Positions 42,751-51,183 of a stretch of 64,000 nucleotides of DNA are shown one piece after another. The stretch spans positions 558,001 through 622,000 of the forward strand of contig NZ_JAUSZK010000001.1 of assembly GCF_030817495.1 (NCBI RefSeq), given 5' to 3'. The notes beneath the pieces were generated by a model. That model did no database searches, was not told the DNA's origin, and was given only the letters and a program-made list of their open reading frames with translations. This DNA is from Streptomyces sp. V3I7 (GTDB lineage: Bacteria > Actinomycetota > Actinomycetes > Streptomycetales > Streptomycetaceae). How positions within the stretch are numbered: position 1 is the first letter of the stretch; each line of letters starts with the position of its first letter. The translations under genes were made by a program, and so were the position numbers.

Positions 42751-43659
42751 TCACTTCGCCGGCTGAGGCGAACGCGGCGACGTCGACGTCGGGGACTGCG
42801 GCGCGGCCCCGCTCGGGCTCTGCTGCTGCGCACTGTTCTTCTGCTGGGCGGCGTTGAACTCCGCCACGTTGCGCTGGTGTTGCGCGTAGTCGGCGGTGAA
42901 GCGGGTGTCGCCCGGCTTGACGGTGACGAAGTACAGCCAGTCGCCGGGCGTCGGGTTGAGCGCGGCGTGCATGGCGTCCTCGCCCGGGTTGTCGATCGGG
43001 GTGGGCGGCAGCCCCATGCGCTGGTACGAGTTGTAGGGGCTGTCGATCTGTGTGTCGCTCAGGGTCGTTCTGAGGGCGTTGCGGTTGAGGGCGTAGTTGA
43101 GGGTGGAGTCCATCTGGAGCGGCATGCCGCGCTCCAGGCGGTTGAGGATGACCCGGGCCACCTTCCCCATCTCGGCCTTCGTGGTGGCCTCGGCCTGGAC
43201 GACGCTCGCGATGGTGACGGCCTGGTAGGCGTTCATCGCGTCGCGCTGCGCTCCTGCCGCGACGGGAGCTGCGTCGAACTTCTTGTTGGCGGTGTCGACC
43301 ATGAACTGGAGCACCGACTGCGGAGTCGCCTTCGCGTCGATCGGATACGTCGCCGGGAAGAGGTAACCCTCCGGGTTGCCCTCGGCCTCGTTCGGCAACT
43401 TCAGGGGGGACTTGCCGATGGACTTCCTGGTGGTGCCGGCGGGCAGCGCGAGCGCCTTGTCGATGGCGTCGTAGACCTGGCCGGACCGCCAGCCCTCGGG
43501 GATCACCAGAGACCTGGTCTCAGCGCCCCGTTCACCGCCCTGGCTCAGCAGTGGCACCGCCACGGCAGTGGCGGCAACGACGGCGCCGGTCACGACGAGG
43601 GCGAGCTTGCCCCGACGCGTCAGTCGAATCGTGCTCCGTGGCGGAGTGTTCATCTGCAT
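42751..43659 (-). CDS. MltG-like endolytic murein transglycosylase
   Basis: 302 residues. A short cytoplasmic tail and one membrane helix (about 18-38) precede a YceG/MltG catalytic domain: SLVIPEGW, NPEGYLFPATYPI, the conserved Glu segment ASVVQAEA, ARVILNRL, LQMDSTLNYAL and PYNSYQRMGLPPTPIDNPG. It should cut nascent peptidoglycan strands outside the membrane. The LysM-like N-terminal part is short, and the Q/S/P-rich C-terminal tail (about 270-302) is unusual. It is likely an accessory paralogue rather than the housekeeping MltG. Confidence 0.82.
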   Translation of the reverse strand: MQMNTPPRSTIRLTRRGKLALVVTGAVVAATAVAVPLLSQGGERGAETRSLVIPEGWRSGQVYDAIDKALALPAGTTRKSIGKSPLKLPNEAEGNPEGYLFPATYPIDAKATPQSVLQFMVDTANKKFDAAPVAAGAQRDAMNAYQAVTIASVVQAEATTKAEMGKVARVILNRLERGMPLQMDSTLNYALNRNALRTTLSDTQIDSPYNSYQRMGLPPTPIDNPGEDAMHAALNPTPGDWLYFVTVKPGDTRFTADYAQHQRNVAEFNAAQQKNSAQQQSPSGAAPQSPTSTSPRSPQPAK

Positions 43660-43702
43660 GCGGGCACGTTAACCCTTTGATCACCTCAATCTCGGCATAT
43701 CG

Positions 43703-45505
43703 TCAGCTTGTCTGCTCCAGTCGTGCGTCGCGGCGTACGAGGGCCGCGTACCGTCCGTCCAGCTCCAACAGCTCCTCGTGCGTGCCCCGTTCGGCCACCC
43801 GCCCGGAGTCGAGGACCACGATCTGGTCGGCTTCCCGGACCGTGGACAGGCGATGCGCGATGGTGAGCGTCGTCCGGTTGGCCGACAGCGCGTCGATGGC
43901 CTTCTGGACGGCCTGTTCCGTCCGGGTGTCGAGGGCGCTGGTCGCCTCGTCGAGGATGAGGACCGGCGGGTCGCGCAGGATCGTACGGGCTATCGCGAGG
44001 CGCTGCTTCTCCCCACCGGAGAAGCGGTGGCCGCGTTCGCCGACGACGGTGTCGTAGCCGTCGGGCAGTGCGGCGATGTGGTCGTGGATCTGGGCCGCCT
44101 GCGCCGCGGCGTACAGCTCTTCGTCGGTGGCGTCGGGCTTGGCGAAGCGGAGGTTGTCGGCGACCGAGGCGTGGAAGAGGTACGTCTCCTGCGAGACGAC
44201 GCCGACCGCCCGGGCGAGGGTGTCGAAGTCGAGGTCGCGTACGTCGACGCCGTCGAGGGTGACGCGGCCGCCGGTGACGTCGTACAGCCGGGGCACCAGG
44301 CAGCCGAGCGTGGACTTGCCCGCGCCGGTCGTCCCGACGACGGCCAGGCCGGCTCCCGCGGGCACGGTGATGTCGATGCCGTCGAGGACCGGGTCACCCT
44401 TGCGGTCGTAGCGGAACTCGACGTCCTCGAAACGGACCTCACCCTTGACACGGTCCAGCCGGACGGGGCGTTCGCGCTCGGTGATGTCGACAGGCAGGTC
44501 GAGGTACTCGAAGATGCGCTGGAAGAGGGCGAGCGAGGTCTGGATCTGCACGCCGGTCGCCAGCAGGCTGACGGCGGGCCGGAACAGGCCCTGCTGGAGG
44601 GAGACGAAGGCGACCACCGTGCCGAGCGAGACCTCCGGTCCGCCGACCTGGAGGGCCAGTCCCGCGGTCCAGTAGATGACGGCGGGCATGGCGGCCATCA
44701 CGATGGTGATCACGGCCATGCGCCAGCGGCCGGCCATGCTCGATCTCACTTCCAGGTCGACCAGTCGCTCGGACTCGTCGGCGAAGGATGCGGTGAGCGA
44801 GTCGGAGCGGCCCATCGTGCGGCCGAGCAGGATGCCGCTGACGGAGAGCGACTCGGTGACGGTGGCGGCCATCGCGGCCAGCTGTTTCTGGCGCTGGGTG
44901 GTGATCTTCTTGCGCTCGTTGCCGACGCGGCGGCTGATCCACACGAACGCCGGCAGCAGGAGCAGTGAGACGACGGTCAGCCGCCAGTCGAGGGCGATCA
45001 TCGCGACGACGGTGGCGACCACGCTGGTGAGGTTGGAGACCAGGGAGGTGGCGGTGGACGTGACCGTGGCCTGCATGCCGCCGATGTCGTTGGCGATGCG
45101 GGACTGTACTTCGCCGGTGCGGGTGCGGGTGAAGAAGGCGAGCGACATGCGCTGGAGGCGCCCGTAGACGGCGGTGCGCAGGTCGTGCATGACGCGCTGG
45201 CCGACGGTCGTCGAGATCAGGGTCTGCAACACGCCGAAGACGCTGGTCAGGACGGCGCTCAGGATCATGCCGAGCGCGAGCAGGCTCAGCAGTCCGGTGC
45301 GGCCGTCGGGGATCGCGACGTCGAGGATCTCCTTGAGGAGGAACGGCGTGGCGACCGAGGCCAGCGACGAGGCGCCGACCAGCAGGCCGACGAGCGCGAG
45401 CCGACCGCGATAGGGGCGGAACAGGCTCAGGATGCGGCGCACCTGCCGGGGCCGCTCCTTGGCGTCGGGAGGCGGGGTCCAGGTGGGCTGGGGATCGGGG
45501 TGCAT
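43703..45505 (-). CDS. ABC exporter, fused permease-ATPase
   Basis: 600 residues: six membrane helices (about 30-310) and a C-terminal ATPase. All ATPase motifs are intact: Walker A GTTGAGKST, Q-loop SQETYLF, signature FSGGEKQR, Walker B LILDEATS, H-loop TIAHRLS. It probably works as a homodimer exporting a drug or lipid. The divergent MarR gene and the palindromes between them suggest substrate-induced expression, a common multidrug-resistance layout. Confidence 0.88.
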   Translation of the reverse strand: MHPDPQPTWTPPPDAKERPRQVRRILSLFRPYRGRLALVGLLVGASSLASVATPFLLKEILDVAIPDGRTGLLSLLALGMILSAVLTSVFGVLQTLISTTVGQRVMHDLRTAVYGRLQRMSLAFFTRTRTGEVQSRIANDIGGMQATVTSTATSLVSNLTSVVATVVAMIALDWRLTVVSLLLLPAFVWISRRVGNERKKITTQRQKQLAAMAATVTESLSVSGILLGRTMGRSDSLTASFADESERLVDLEVRSSMAGRWRMAVITIVMAAMPAVIYWTAGLALQVGGPEVSLGTVVAFVSLQQGLFRPAVSLLATGVQIQTSLALFQRIFEYLDLPVDITERERPVRLDRVKGEVRFEDVEFRYDRKGDPVLDGIDITVPAGAGLAVVGTTGAGKSTLGCLVPRLYDVTGGRVTLDGVDVRDLDFDTLARAVGVVSQETYLFHASVADNLRFAKPDATDEELYAAAQAAQIHDHIAALPDGYDTVVGERGHRFSGGEKQRLAIARTILRDPPVLILDEATSALDTRTEQAVQKAIDALSANRTTLTIAHRLSTVREADQIVVLDSGRVAERGTHEELLELDGRYAALVRRDARLEQTS

Positions 45506-45661
45506 GGGCTCCTACGGATATGGGTGAGGTACGGATGCGAGTCGGCTGTCCGTGGGATACGCGGGCAGGGGCGTCATGAGCGGCAGACCGTGCGAGTGGG
45601 CGATACCTGGCGCGTACGCCCCCCGCGCGGCGGCGTGGACATCGAGCCGACGTGCTTCACG

Positions 45662-45694
45662 GAGCATAGCTCATTGTTACCTATGCTCACAATG
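45662..45694. promoter_or_regulatory. Nested palindromes between ABC exporter and MarR gene
   Basis: Two inverted repeats interlock: GAGCATAG (45662-45669) with CTATGCTC (45681-45688), and CATTGT (45672-45677) with ACAATG (45689-45694). Both have 11-base spacers and are offset by about 8 bases. They lie about 26 bases before the MarR ATG in an unusually AT-rich patch, as expected for a MarR operator overlapping a promoter. Confidence 0.7.
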
Positions 45695-45719
45695 AACTGC
45701 ATCCTGATATTGTTCCGTC

Positions 45720-46169
45720 ATGACCACGCCGGATCCGGACAGTGTGCTCGCCGAGCAGCTGCTGCGCCTCACCCGCCGGGTGCACCGCATTCAGAAGCGT
45801 CACCTTCAGCAGCGCGAACTGGGCATAACCCCGGCCCAGTCCCGTCTGCTGCGCACGCTGGTGTGCTACAGCTCGCCGCCGCGCATGGCGGACCTAGCCG
45901 AGCGCCTGGAGGTCGTACCGCGCGCCGTGACGACGCTGGTCGACGGGCTGGAGGCGAGCGGGAAGGTGCGTCGGGTGCCCGACCCGACGAACCGCCGGGT
46001 GACCCGGATCGAGCTCACCGCCGAGGGGCGCACGACCCTCGGCGAGCTGCGTGACGCGCGCCGGTCGGCCGCCCACGAGATCCTCGCGCCGCTGACCTCC
46101 GACCAGCGGGAGGCGTTGGGCGGACTGCTGGACACACTGATCGACGGAACGACGGCCACGCACTGCTGA
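45720..46169 (+). CDS. MarR-family transcriptional regulator
   Basis: 149 residues with the winged-helix core at about 35-100 (ELGITPAQSRLLRTLV, MADLAERLEVVPRAVTTLVDGLE, recognition helix and RRVPDPTNRRVTRIELTAEG wing) between dimerisation helices. It most likely represses itself and the divergent ABC exporter via the nested palindromes just upstream. Confidence 0.88.
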   Translation: MTTPDPDSVLAEQLLRLTRRVHRIQKRHLQQRELGITPAQSRLLRTLVCYSSPPRMADLAERLEVVPRAVTTLVDGLEASGKVRRVPDPTNRRVTRIELTAEGRTTLGELRDARRSAAHEILAPLTSDQREALGGLLDTLIDGTTATHC

Positions 46170-46249
46170 CGCTTCGCCTGCACGGGCGTGCGGCTCTGCG
46201 ACGGCAGCGCGTGACCGTCGAGGTGGGTCGGAGCCCTGAAGCGCTGACC

Positions 46250-47908
46250 TCAGCAGCCGTCGGTGTCGTCGGTGAGCGCCCCCTGGACCGTGGTCAGCGT
46301 GCGGTCGTAGCAGCCGGTCTCCGAGCCGTGGAGCCGGTAGCGCTCGCTCGTCGTACCGACCGCGTGCCGCTGGTCCCTGGGCACGTTCAGGGTGTAGGCC
46401 GCGTCGCCGGTGTACGTGTCGTCGAGCCTCGACCAGGAGGTGCGCCGGCCGTCGCGCAGCTCCGTGACCAGTGCCCGGTCGCCGAGCGTCAGTACGGTGC
46501 GCAGCCGGTCGTCCTGGCCGATCGTCGTCGCGCCGTCCATGGTGTACGTCCGGTGCGTCCGCACCGTCCTGGCCGGCCCGTGGCCTTCGGTCGTCACGGA
46601 CGCGTCGTCCGTCCAGGTGGCGTCGAGTCCGTCCGTCGTCTCACCCTCGGTCCAACGATGCGCCGAGGCGTGCGCGAGCGTCCGCCGGACCGTGGTCGTC
46701 ACCCGGCCGTGGGAGGTGTCGAGGTATCCGGCGATGGTCAGCCGGTGACCGGCCTTGGTGTCGAGCCGGTCCTCCGGCGAACCGGGCGTGTAGGACGGGG
46801 AATTGGTGAGGTCGGTCGCCTGGTGACGGGTGAGGCCGCCGGTCACGTGCGCGCGGTGTGGGTCCTGCCAGACCAGCACGTTCACGGAGGTGCTCCAGCC
46901 CGACTGCCCCTCGGGGAGTCCGGCGACCTCGATGTCGACGCGATGCGGACGGCCGTCGTTGAGCAGCCCCGCGTAGGGCGTCAGGTCGTACTCGATCGGC
47001 TTGACGTCGAAGGCGCGCGGCGCCGGAAGGACGTACCAGAGGAAGGGGTTGGACCAGCCGCCGGTCCACACGTTGGGGAACGGCGCGGCGATTCCGGCCA
47101 GTTGGCCATCGATCTTGACCTGCACCTCGCGGTAGGGGCCTCGGTCGGCCTTGCAGGAGTACGGTGCCGGATCGGGCACGGTCAGGTACCAGAACTCCTC
47201 GCAACCGCCACCCGATCCGGTGGCGTACACCTCGGCGACGATGCGCTCGCTGTTGCGTGGGGTGGTCACTGTTGCGCCGGAGGCGGCGGTGGTGACGGGC
47301 AGGACGCGGTCGGGCGGTGCGGCCGTCGCCTCGGCGCGGGGATGGGCGGCGTAGAAGGTCAGGGTGGCGCGGACGTCGATCACGCCCGTGTACGTGCCGT
47401 CGACGACGTTTCCGATGAACATCTCGACGTCCTGCGGGTCGCGGAGGGTGTCGCTGTAGCGCGTGACGTCCTTCTCGACGGACCACTCGATGCCGTCCGG
47501 GGAAGGCTCCGGCGTCGATGTTCGGAGGACTTCGACGCCGCCGACCCGCAGATAGCCGAGCCGGTCGAACTGCCGCCCCTTGACCTTGCCGTCGAGTCGC
47601 AGCACGACCTTGCTCCAGCGCTCGCCGCAGCCGTCGGGGGGCGTGTAGGTGCCTTTGTACGGCGTGTAGTCCCGGAACTGGGCAGCGGCGAGGGTGACTT
47701 GGCAGGACTTGGTGGCCGGCCCCGGCTTGGCGACGGGCGGCGCGGCGGTCACCGGGTCGTGCCAGTCGGTACCGAACTCGGCGGGAGCGTCGGCGGAAAC
47801 ACCGCTGGCAGCGGCTTCGGCTCGAGCGGGGGCTGGTTGGCCTCCGAGGAGAGCGCTCGCCAGAAGGGTCGCTCCGGCAAGCATGGACATGACTATCCGG
47901 CTTCTCAT
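46250..47908 (-). CDS. Secreted PNGase A-like peptide N-glycosidase (amidase)
   Basis: 552 residues from the ATG at 47908. A Sec signal (about 1-31) precedes a long beta-rich protein with the features of the PNGase A family: DYTPYKGTYTPPDGCG, KVVLRLDG and KGRQFDRLGYLRVGGVEVLRTSTPEP at the N-terminus, PFPNVWTGGWSNPFLW in the middle, and a C-terminal beta domain ending in a cysteine. Plant PNGase A releases N-glycans from glycopeptides, and bacterial relatives are secreted. Disulfides are likely. It sits alone, convergent with the MarR gene. Confidence 0.75.
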   Translation of the reverse strand: MRSRIVMSMLAGATLLASALLGGQPAPARAEAAASGVSADAPAEFGTDWHDPVTAAPPVAKPGPATKSCQVTLAAAQFRDYTPYKGTYTPPDGCGERWSKVVLRLDGKVKGRQFDRLGYLRVGGVEVLRTSTPEPSPDGIEWSVEKDVTRYSDTLRDPQDVEMFIGNVVDGTYTGVIDVRATLTFYAAHPRAEATAAPPDRVLPVTTAASGATVTTPRNSERIVAEVYATGSGGGCEEFWYLTVPDPAPYSCKADRGPYREVQVKIDGQLAGIAAPFPNVWTGGWSNPFLWYVLPAPRAFDVKPIEYDLTPYAGLLNDGRPHRVDIEVAGLPEGQSGWSTSVNVLVWQDPHRAHVTGGLTRHQATDLTNSPSYTPGSPEDRLDTKAGHRLTIAGYLDTSHGRVTTTVRRTLAHASAHRWTEGETTDGLDATWTDDASVTTEGHGPARTVRTHRTYTMDGATTIGQDDRLRTVLTLGDRALVTELRDGRRTSWSRLDDTYTGDAAYTLNVPRDQRHAVGTTSERYRLHGSETGCYDRTLTTVQGALTDDTDGC

Positions 47909-47980
47909 GGCCGCTGTTCTACGTGGAGTTTCCTCTCCCGACAATGGCGCCTCGCTTCGGCCTGACCGCTACGCCGGCCG

Positions 47981-48206
47981 CTAGGGTCTGTCGTTTGGAT
48001 CAGGCCGGCTGTGAGGTGCGGTACTTCTCGACCGACCCGAGCGGGGTCTGGTGCGTGCAGCTGCAAGGCGGAGGAGGGCGTCAACGCGATGGGGGTCCCC
48101 CCGCGCGAGCGGAGCCGAGCGTGGGGGAGTTGGCAACCGACGACAACGCGGCAGATGTGCGTGCCAGACCCCGCGACACCGGGATGATCCAAACGACAGG
48201 CCCTAG
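47981..48206. mobile_element. 226-bp MITE-like element with 22-bp terminal inverted repeats
   Basis: The ends at 47981-48002 and 48185-48206 are inverted copies matching at 21 of 22 positions; they begin ctaggg and contain ctgtcgtttggatca. The inside codes for nothing but contains a GC-rich block (gggggtccccccgcg...gtgggggag) of the kind dispersed in Streptomyces genomes. The outer CTAG may be the duplicated target. The right end overlaps the end of the L,D-transpeptidase gene. A transposase with the same ends would have to act in trans. Confidence 0.75.
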
Positions 48207-48964
48207 GCCTCCAGATCCGCGCGGTCGCCCATGACCACCACGGGGTGCTGGTGCGGGTCGAGCACCCGGAGCAGGTACTCCATGTCCTGCTTGGACATGG
48301 ACACGCAGGCCGAGGTGCCGCTGCCGTGGTCCATGTGCAGCCAGATGCTGCCGCCCTTCGCGTCGCCCTCGGGGCGCGCCGGGTTGTTGGGCGGGGTGCC
48401 CTTGACGCGGTTGTAGTCGATGGCGATGACGTAGTCGAAGTCGTGCCAGTGCGACTTGGCCCACCAGTGGGGTGCGGCGAAGGCGGGGTCCCGCGTGTAC
48501 GGCAGCTTGGCCCCCGGATCCGGGAGGACGCCGCCCGCGTCCGAGAGCGTGAACACGCCGACGGGGCTGCGCCGGTCGCCGTTGTGGTGGTGGGTGGTCC
48601 ACCCCTTCTTGCCATTGTGCGCGGCCCAACTGCGCTGCCGCTCCCAAACCTTGCCGCGCTTGGTGTAGAGCACGACCTCGGCATCCGCCGAGTTCCTGTC
48701 CGCGCCATAGACCGCGACGACCTGGCCGGACTCGGCTGGAATGCGCCGCTGGAGCCGGTCTCCGACGTCCGGGATGCGGGTCGGGTCTGCGGCAGGCTTG
48801 GTGTGTCCTGGCCGCGCGTCGCCGCGCGCCTTGTGGTCGCCGCCGGCGCCGCCCGGGCCACCGCATGAGGACAGGGCCGCCAGGATGGATCCCACGGCCG
48901 CCACCGCGACTGTCACACGCCGTACACCTTCTAGCCGAACCCGCCGTACACCTTCTATTCGCAC
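48203..48964 (-). CDS. L,D-transpeptidase (YkuD) lipoprotein
   Basis: 253 residues. A lipobox ends at C34 (LAALSSC), so the mature protein is anchored to the membrane outside. The YkuD domain (about 75-245) has the active-site pattern HMDHGSG followed by SACVSM with the nucleophile Cys, plus SPVGVFTLSDAGG and KSHWHDFDYVIAIDYN. It should make or edit 3-3 crosslinks, or attach proteins to peptidoglycan. The N-terminus is lengthened by a 24-bp tandem duplication (VRRVRLEGVRRV), so an internal start is possible. The TAG stop lies inside the MITE end. Confidence 0.82.
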   Translation of the reverse strand: MRIEGVRRVRLEGVRRVTVAVAAVGSILAALSSCGGPGGAGGDHKARGDARPGHTKPAADPTRIPDVGDRLQRRIPAESGQVVAVYGADRNSADAEVVLYTKRGKVWERQRSWAAHNGKKGWTTHHHNGDRRSPVGVFTLSDAGGVLPDPGAKLPYTRDPAFAAPHWWAKSHWHDFDYVIAIDYNRVKGTPPNNPARPEGDAKGGSIWLHMDHGSGTSACVSMSKQDMEYLLRVLDPHQHPVVVMGDRADLEA

Positions 48965-49281
48965 CGGACCATCCTGACACCATCCGACCGATGCCTGAGC
49001 ACCGGGCGGATCGTTCGAGCCGCGGTTGAACGGCTCGAGTTGCTGCTCAGTGCCGTCGTGCTGGGCGAGTTGACTCCCGGCCGAGCGATGACGGGCGTGA
49101 AGTCAGAGATCACTTGCGGTTCTGCGGCAGCCCGGCCACCGGACGCCGAATCGGGGGCCTCCCAGCCAATCTGCCCACCGCGCCGGAAAACCGGTTGAAT
49201 TCCCCCTCGCTCCGACGTCACCCTTTCACGGCTTGCTGCCGCCGCTCTCCCGTCGACACTGACACGAGCCACTGGGACGTC
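48965..49281. other. Intergenic region upstream of the heterodimeric ABC exporter
   Basis: 317 bases between divergent genes. Some plus-strand frames stay open, and one (about 49000-49195) reads RIVRAAVERLELLLSAVVLG, but no start, ribosome site or family was recognised. The region should contain the promoters of the L,D-transpeptidase and the ABC operon; I see no clear palindrome. Confidence 0.35.
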
Positions 49282-51183
49282 ATGCAGATTCAAGACCTTC
49301 CGTATCCCGACCCTGGTGTGCCTGACGCACGTTCGGGTCCTCGCTTCCTGTGGTGGCTGGGGCGGAATCAGCTGGGCGGGCAGATGAAGGCGCTGGCCTG
49401 GGGACTGCTGCACTTCGTGTCCGTCTCAGCGCTCCCGTTCTGCGTGGGTCTCGCCGTCCAGGCCGTCTTCGAGCGCTCCGGCACGCGGCTCGCGCTGACC
49501 GGGCTGCTGATGGTGGTGTGCGGGATCGGTATCGCGGTGGGTGACACCTACCTGCACCGGGCCGCCGTCACCAACTGGATCACCGCGGCCGCTCGCGTCC
49601 AGCAGCTGCTGGCTCGCAAGGCCGCGCACCTGGGGTCGGGGCTGACCCGGCGGGTCGCCGCAGGCGAGGTGGTGGCCGTGTCGACGGGCGACGTCGAGAA
49701 GATCGGCTGGATGGTCGAGAGCGTGTCACGCTTCACCTCGGCCGCGGCGGCGGTCGTCGTGGTCTGCGTCAGCCTGCTCGTCTACCAACCGGCCCTCGGT
49801 GTGGTCGTGGCGGTCGGCATGCCCCTGCTGGCACTCGCGGTACTGCCGCTGCTGCCCCGGGCGACCCGGCGCGCCGACCACCAGCGCGAGAAGGCCGGCC
49901 GCGCCACCGAGCTGGCCTCGGACACCGTCGCCGGTCTGCGCGTGCTGCGCGGCATCGGCGGCGAGGAACTGTTCCTCGACCGCTACCGCCGCGCCTCGCA
50001 GGAGGTACGACACGCGGCCGTACGCAGCGCCCGGATGTGGTCCCTGATCTCGGCGATCCAGGTGCTGCTGCCAGGGCTGTTGATGATCGCGGTCGTCTGG
50101 CAGGGCGTCCACCTCGCCCGCCAGGGCCGGATCACCGTCGGCGAACTGGTCACCGTCTACAGCGCGGTCATGGTGCTCGCCTATCCGCTGCGGCACTTCG
50201 AGGAGATCGCCATGGCGTACTCCTTCTCGCGCCCGTCGGCGAAGCGGGCCGCCCACGTGCTTTCCCTGGAGCGGTCCACGGACGCCGGCGGCTCGCGCGC
50301 GACCGACGCGCCGCCGAGCGGTGATCTGTACGACCCGGCGACCGGTCTGCTCGCCCCCGCAGGTTGTCTCACCGCTGTGGTCTGCGGCGACCCGGACGCG
50401 GCCGGTCGGCTCGCCGAACGGCTGGGCGGCCACCCCGCCGAGCCCGGTCCGTCCGTGTTGCTCGGTGGCGTGCCGCTGGACGAGTTGCCCCTCGACCACG
50501 CCCGCAGCGCCGTCCTCGTCCAGGACAAGGACCCGGTCCTGCTGTCGGGTTCCCTGCGCGAACTCCTCGACGTCCCCGCCTCCGGTGACGTCCACGCGCA
50601 GGCGGCGCTCGCGGCCGCGCAGTGCGACGACGTCCTGGAGGCTCTCGTCCAGGGGTCGTTGAGCGCACCGGACCCGATGGAGGCACGGATCACCGAGCGG
50701 GGGCGCTCCCTCTCGGGCGGCCAGCGCCAGCGACTGGCCCTGGCCCGATCCCTGATCACCGACCCCGAGGTGCTCGTCCTCGACGGACCGACCTCGGCCG
50801 TCGACTCGCACACCGAGGCTCGGATCGCCGAGGGGGTACGGCGGCTGCGGACGGGACGGACGACGGTCGTGTTCACGTCGTCCCCACTGCTTCTGGACCG
50901 CGCGGACCGGGTCGTCCTCGTGCACGACAGCGAGGTCGTGGCCGTCGGTGCGCACCGCGAGCTGGTGCACACCGAGCCCCGGTACCGGGCCGTCGTGACC
51001 CGGGAGACCGAGGAAGAGACGGCGGCGCGCACCGCGTCGGGCGGCAACGAGGCGGCCGCCTCGCGGGGCACGGGGGACGGCCTCGCCACCACAGCGGACG
51101 CCGCGGATGGCATCAATGCCATGACGGACATCGGCGCCCTGGAAGAGATCGACGCCTTGGAAGAGATCGAGGAGAGCGCATGA
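49282..51183 (+). CDS. Heterodimeric ABC exporter subunit A (degenerate ATP-binding motifs, intact signature)
   Basis: 633 residues from the ATG at 49282. Six membrane helices (about 40-310) precede an ATPase domain in which the Walker A loop is gone (CLTAVVCGDPDAAGRL replaces GxxGxGKS) and Walker B lacks its catalytic Glu (LVLDGPTS). The signature LSGGQRQRLALARS is perfect. The C-terminal ~60 residues form an acidic, low-complexity tail with EEIDALEEIEES repeats. It can only work with the next protein, whose defects are the mirror image. The TGA overlaps the next ATG. Confidence 0.88.
   Translation: MQIQDLPYPDPGVPDARSGPRFLWWLGRNQLGGQMKALAWGLLHFVSVSALPFCVGLAVQAVFERSGTRLALTGLLMVVCGIGIAVGDTYLHRAAVTNWITAAARVQQLLARKAAHLGSGLTRRVAAGEVVAVSTGDVEKIGWMVESVSRFTSAAAAVVVVCVSLLVYQPALGVVVAVGMPLLALAVLPLLPRATRRADHQREKAGRATELASDTVAGLRVLRGIGGEELFLDRYRRASQEVRHAAVRSARMWSLISAIQVLLPGLLMIAVVWQGVHLARQGRITVGELVTVYSAVMVLAYPLRHFEEIAMAYSFSRPSAKRAAHVLSLERSTDAGGSRATDAPPSGDLYDPATGLLAPAGCLTAVVCGDPDAAGRLAERLGGHPAEPGPSVLLGGVPLDELPLDHARSAVLVQDKDPVLLSGSLRELLDVPASGDVHAQAALAAAQCDDVLEALVQGSLSAPDPMEARITERGRSLSGGQRQRLALARSLITDPEVLVLDGPTSAVDSHTEARIAEGVRRLRTGRTTVVFTSSPLLLDRADRVVLVHDSEVVAVGAHRELVHTEPRYRAVVTRETEEETAARTASGGNEAAASRGTGDGLATTADAADGINAMTDIGALEEIDALEEIEESA

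Noticed and set aside
48081..48983. Long minus-strand frames overlapping the MITE and the L,D-transpeptidase
   Set aside because: They are alternative frames of the transpeptidase gene, arginine-rich and without motifs.
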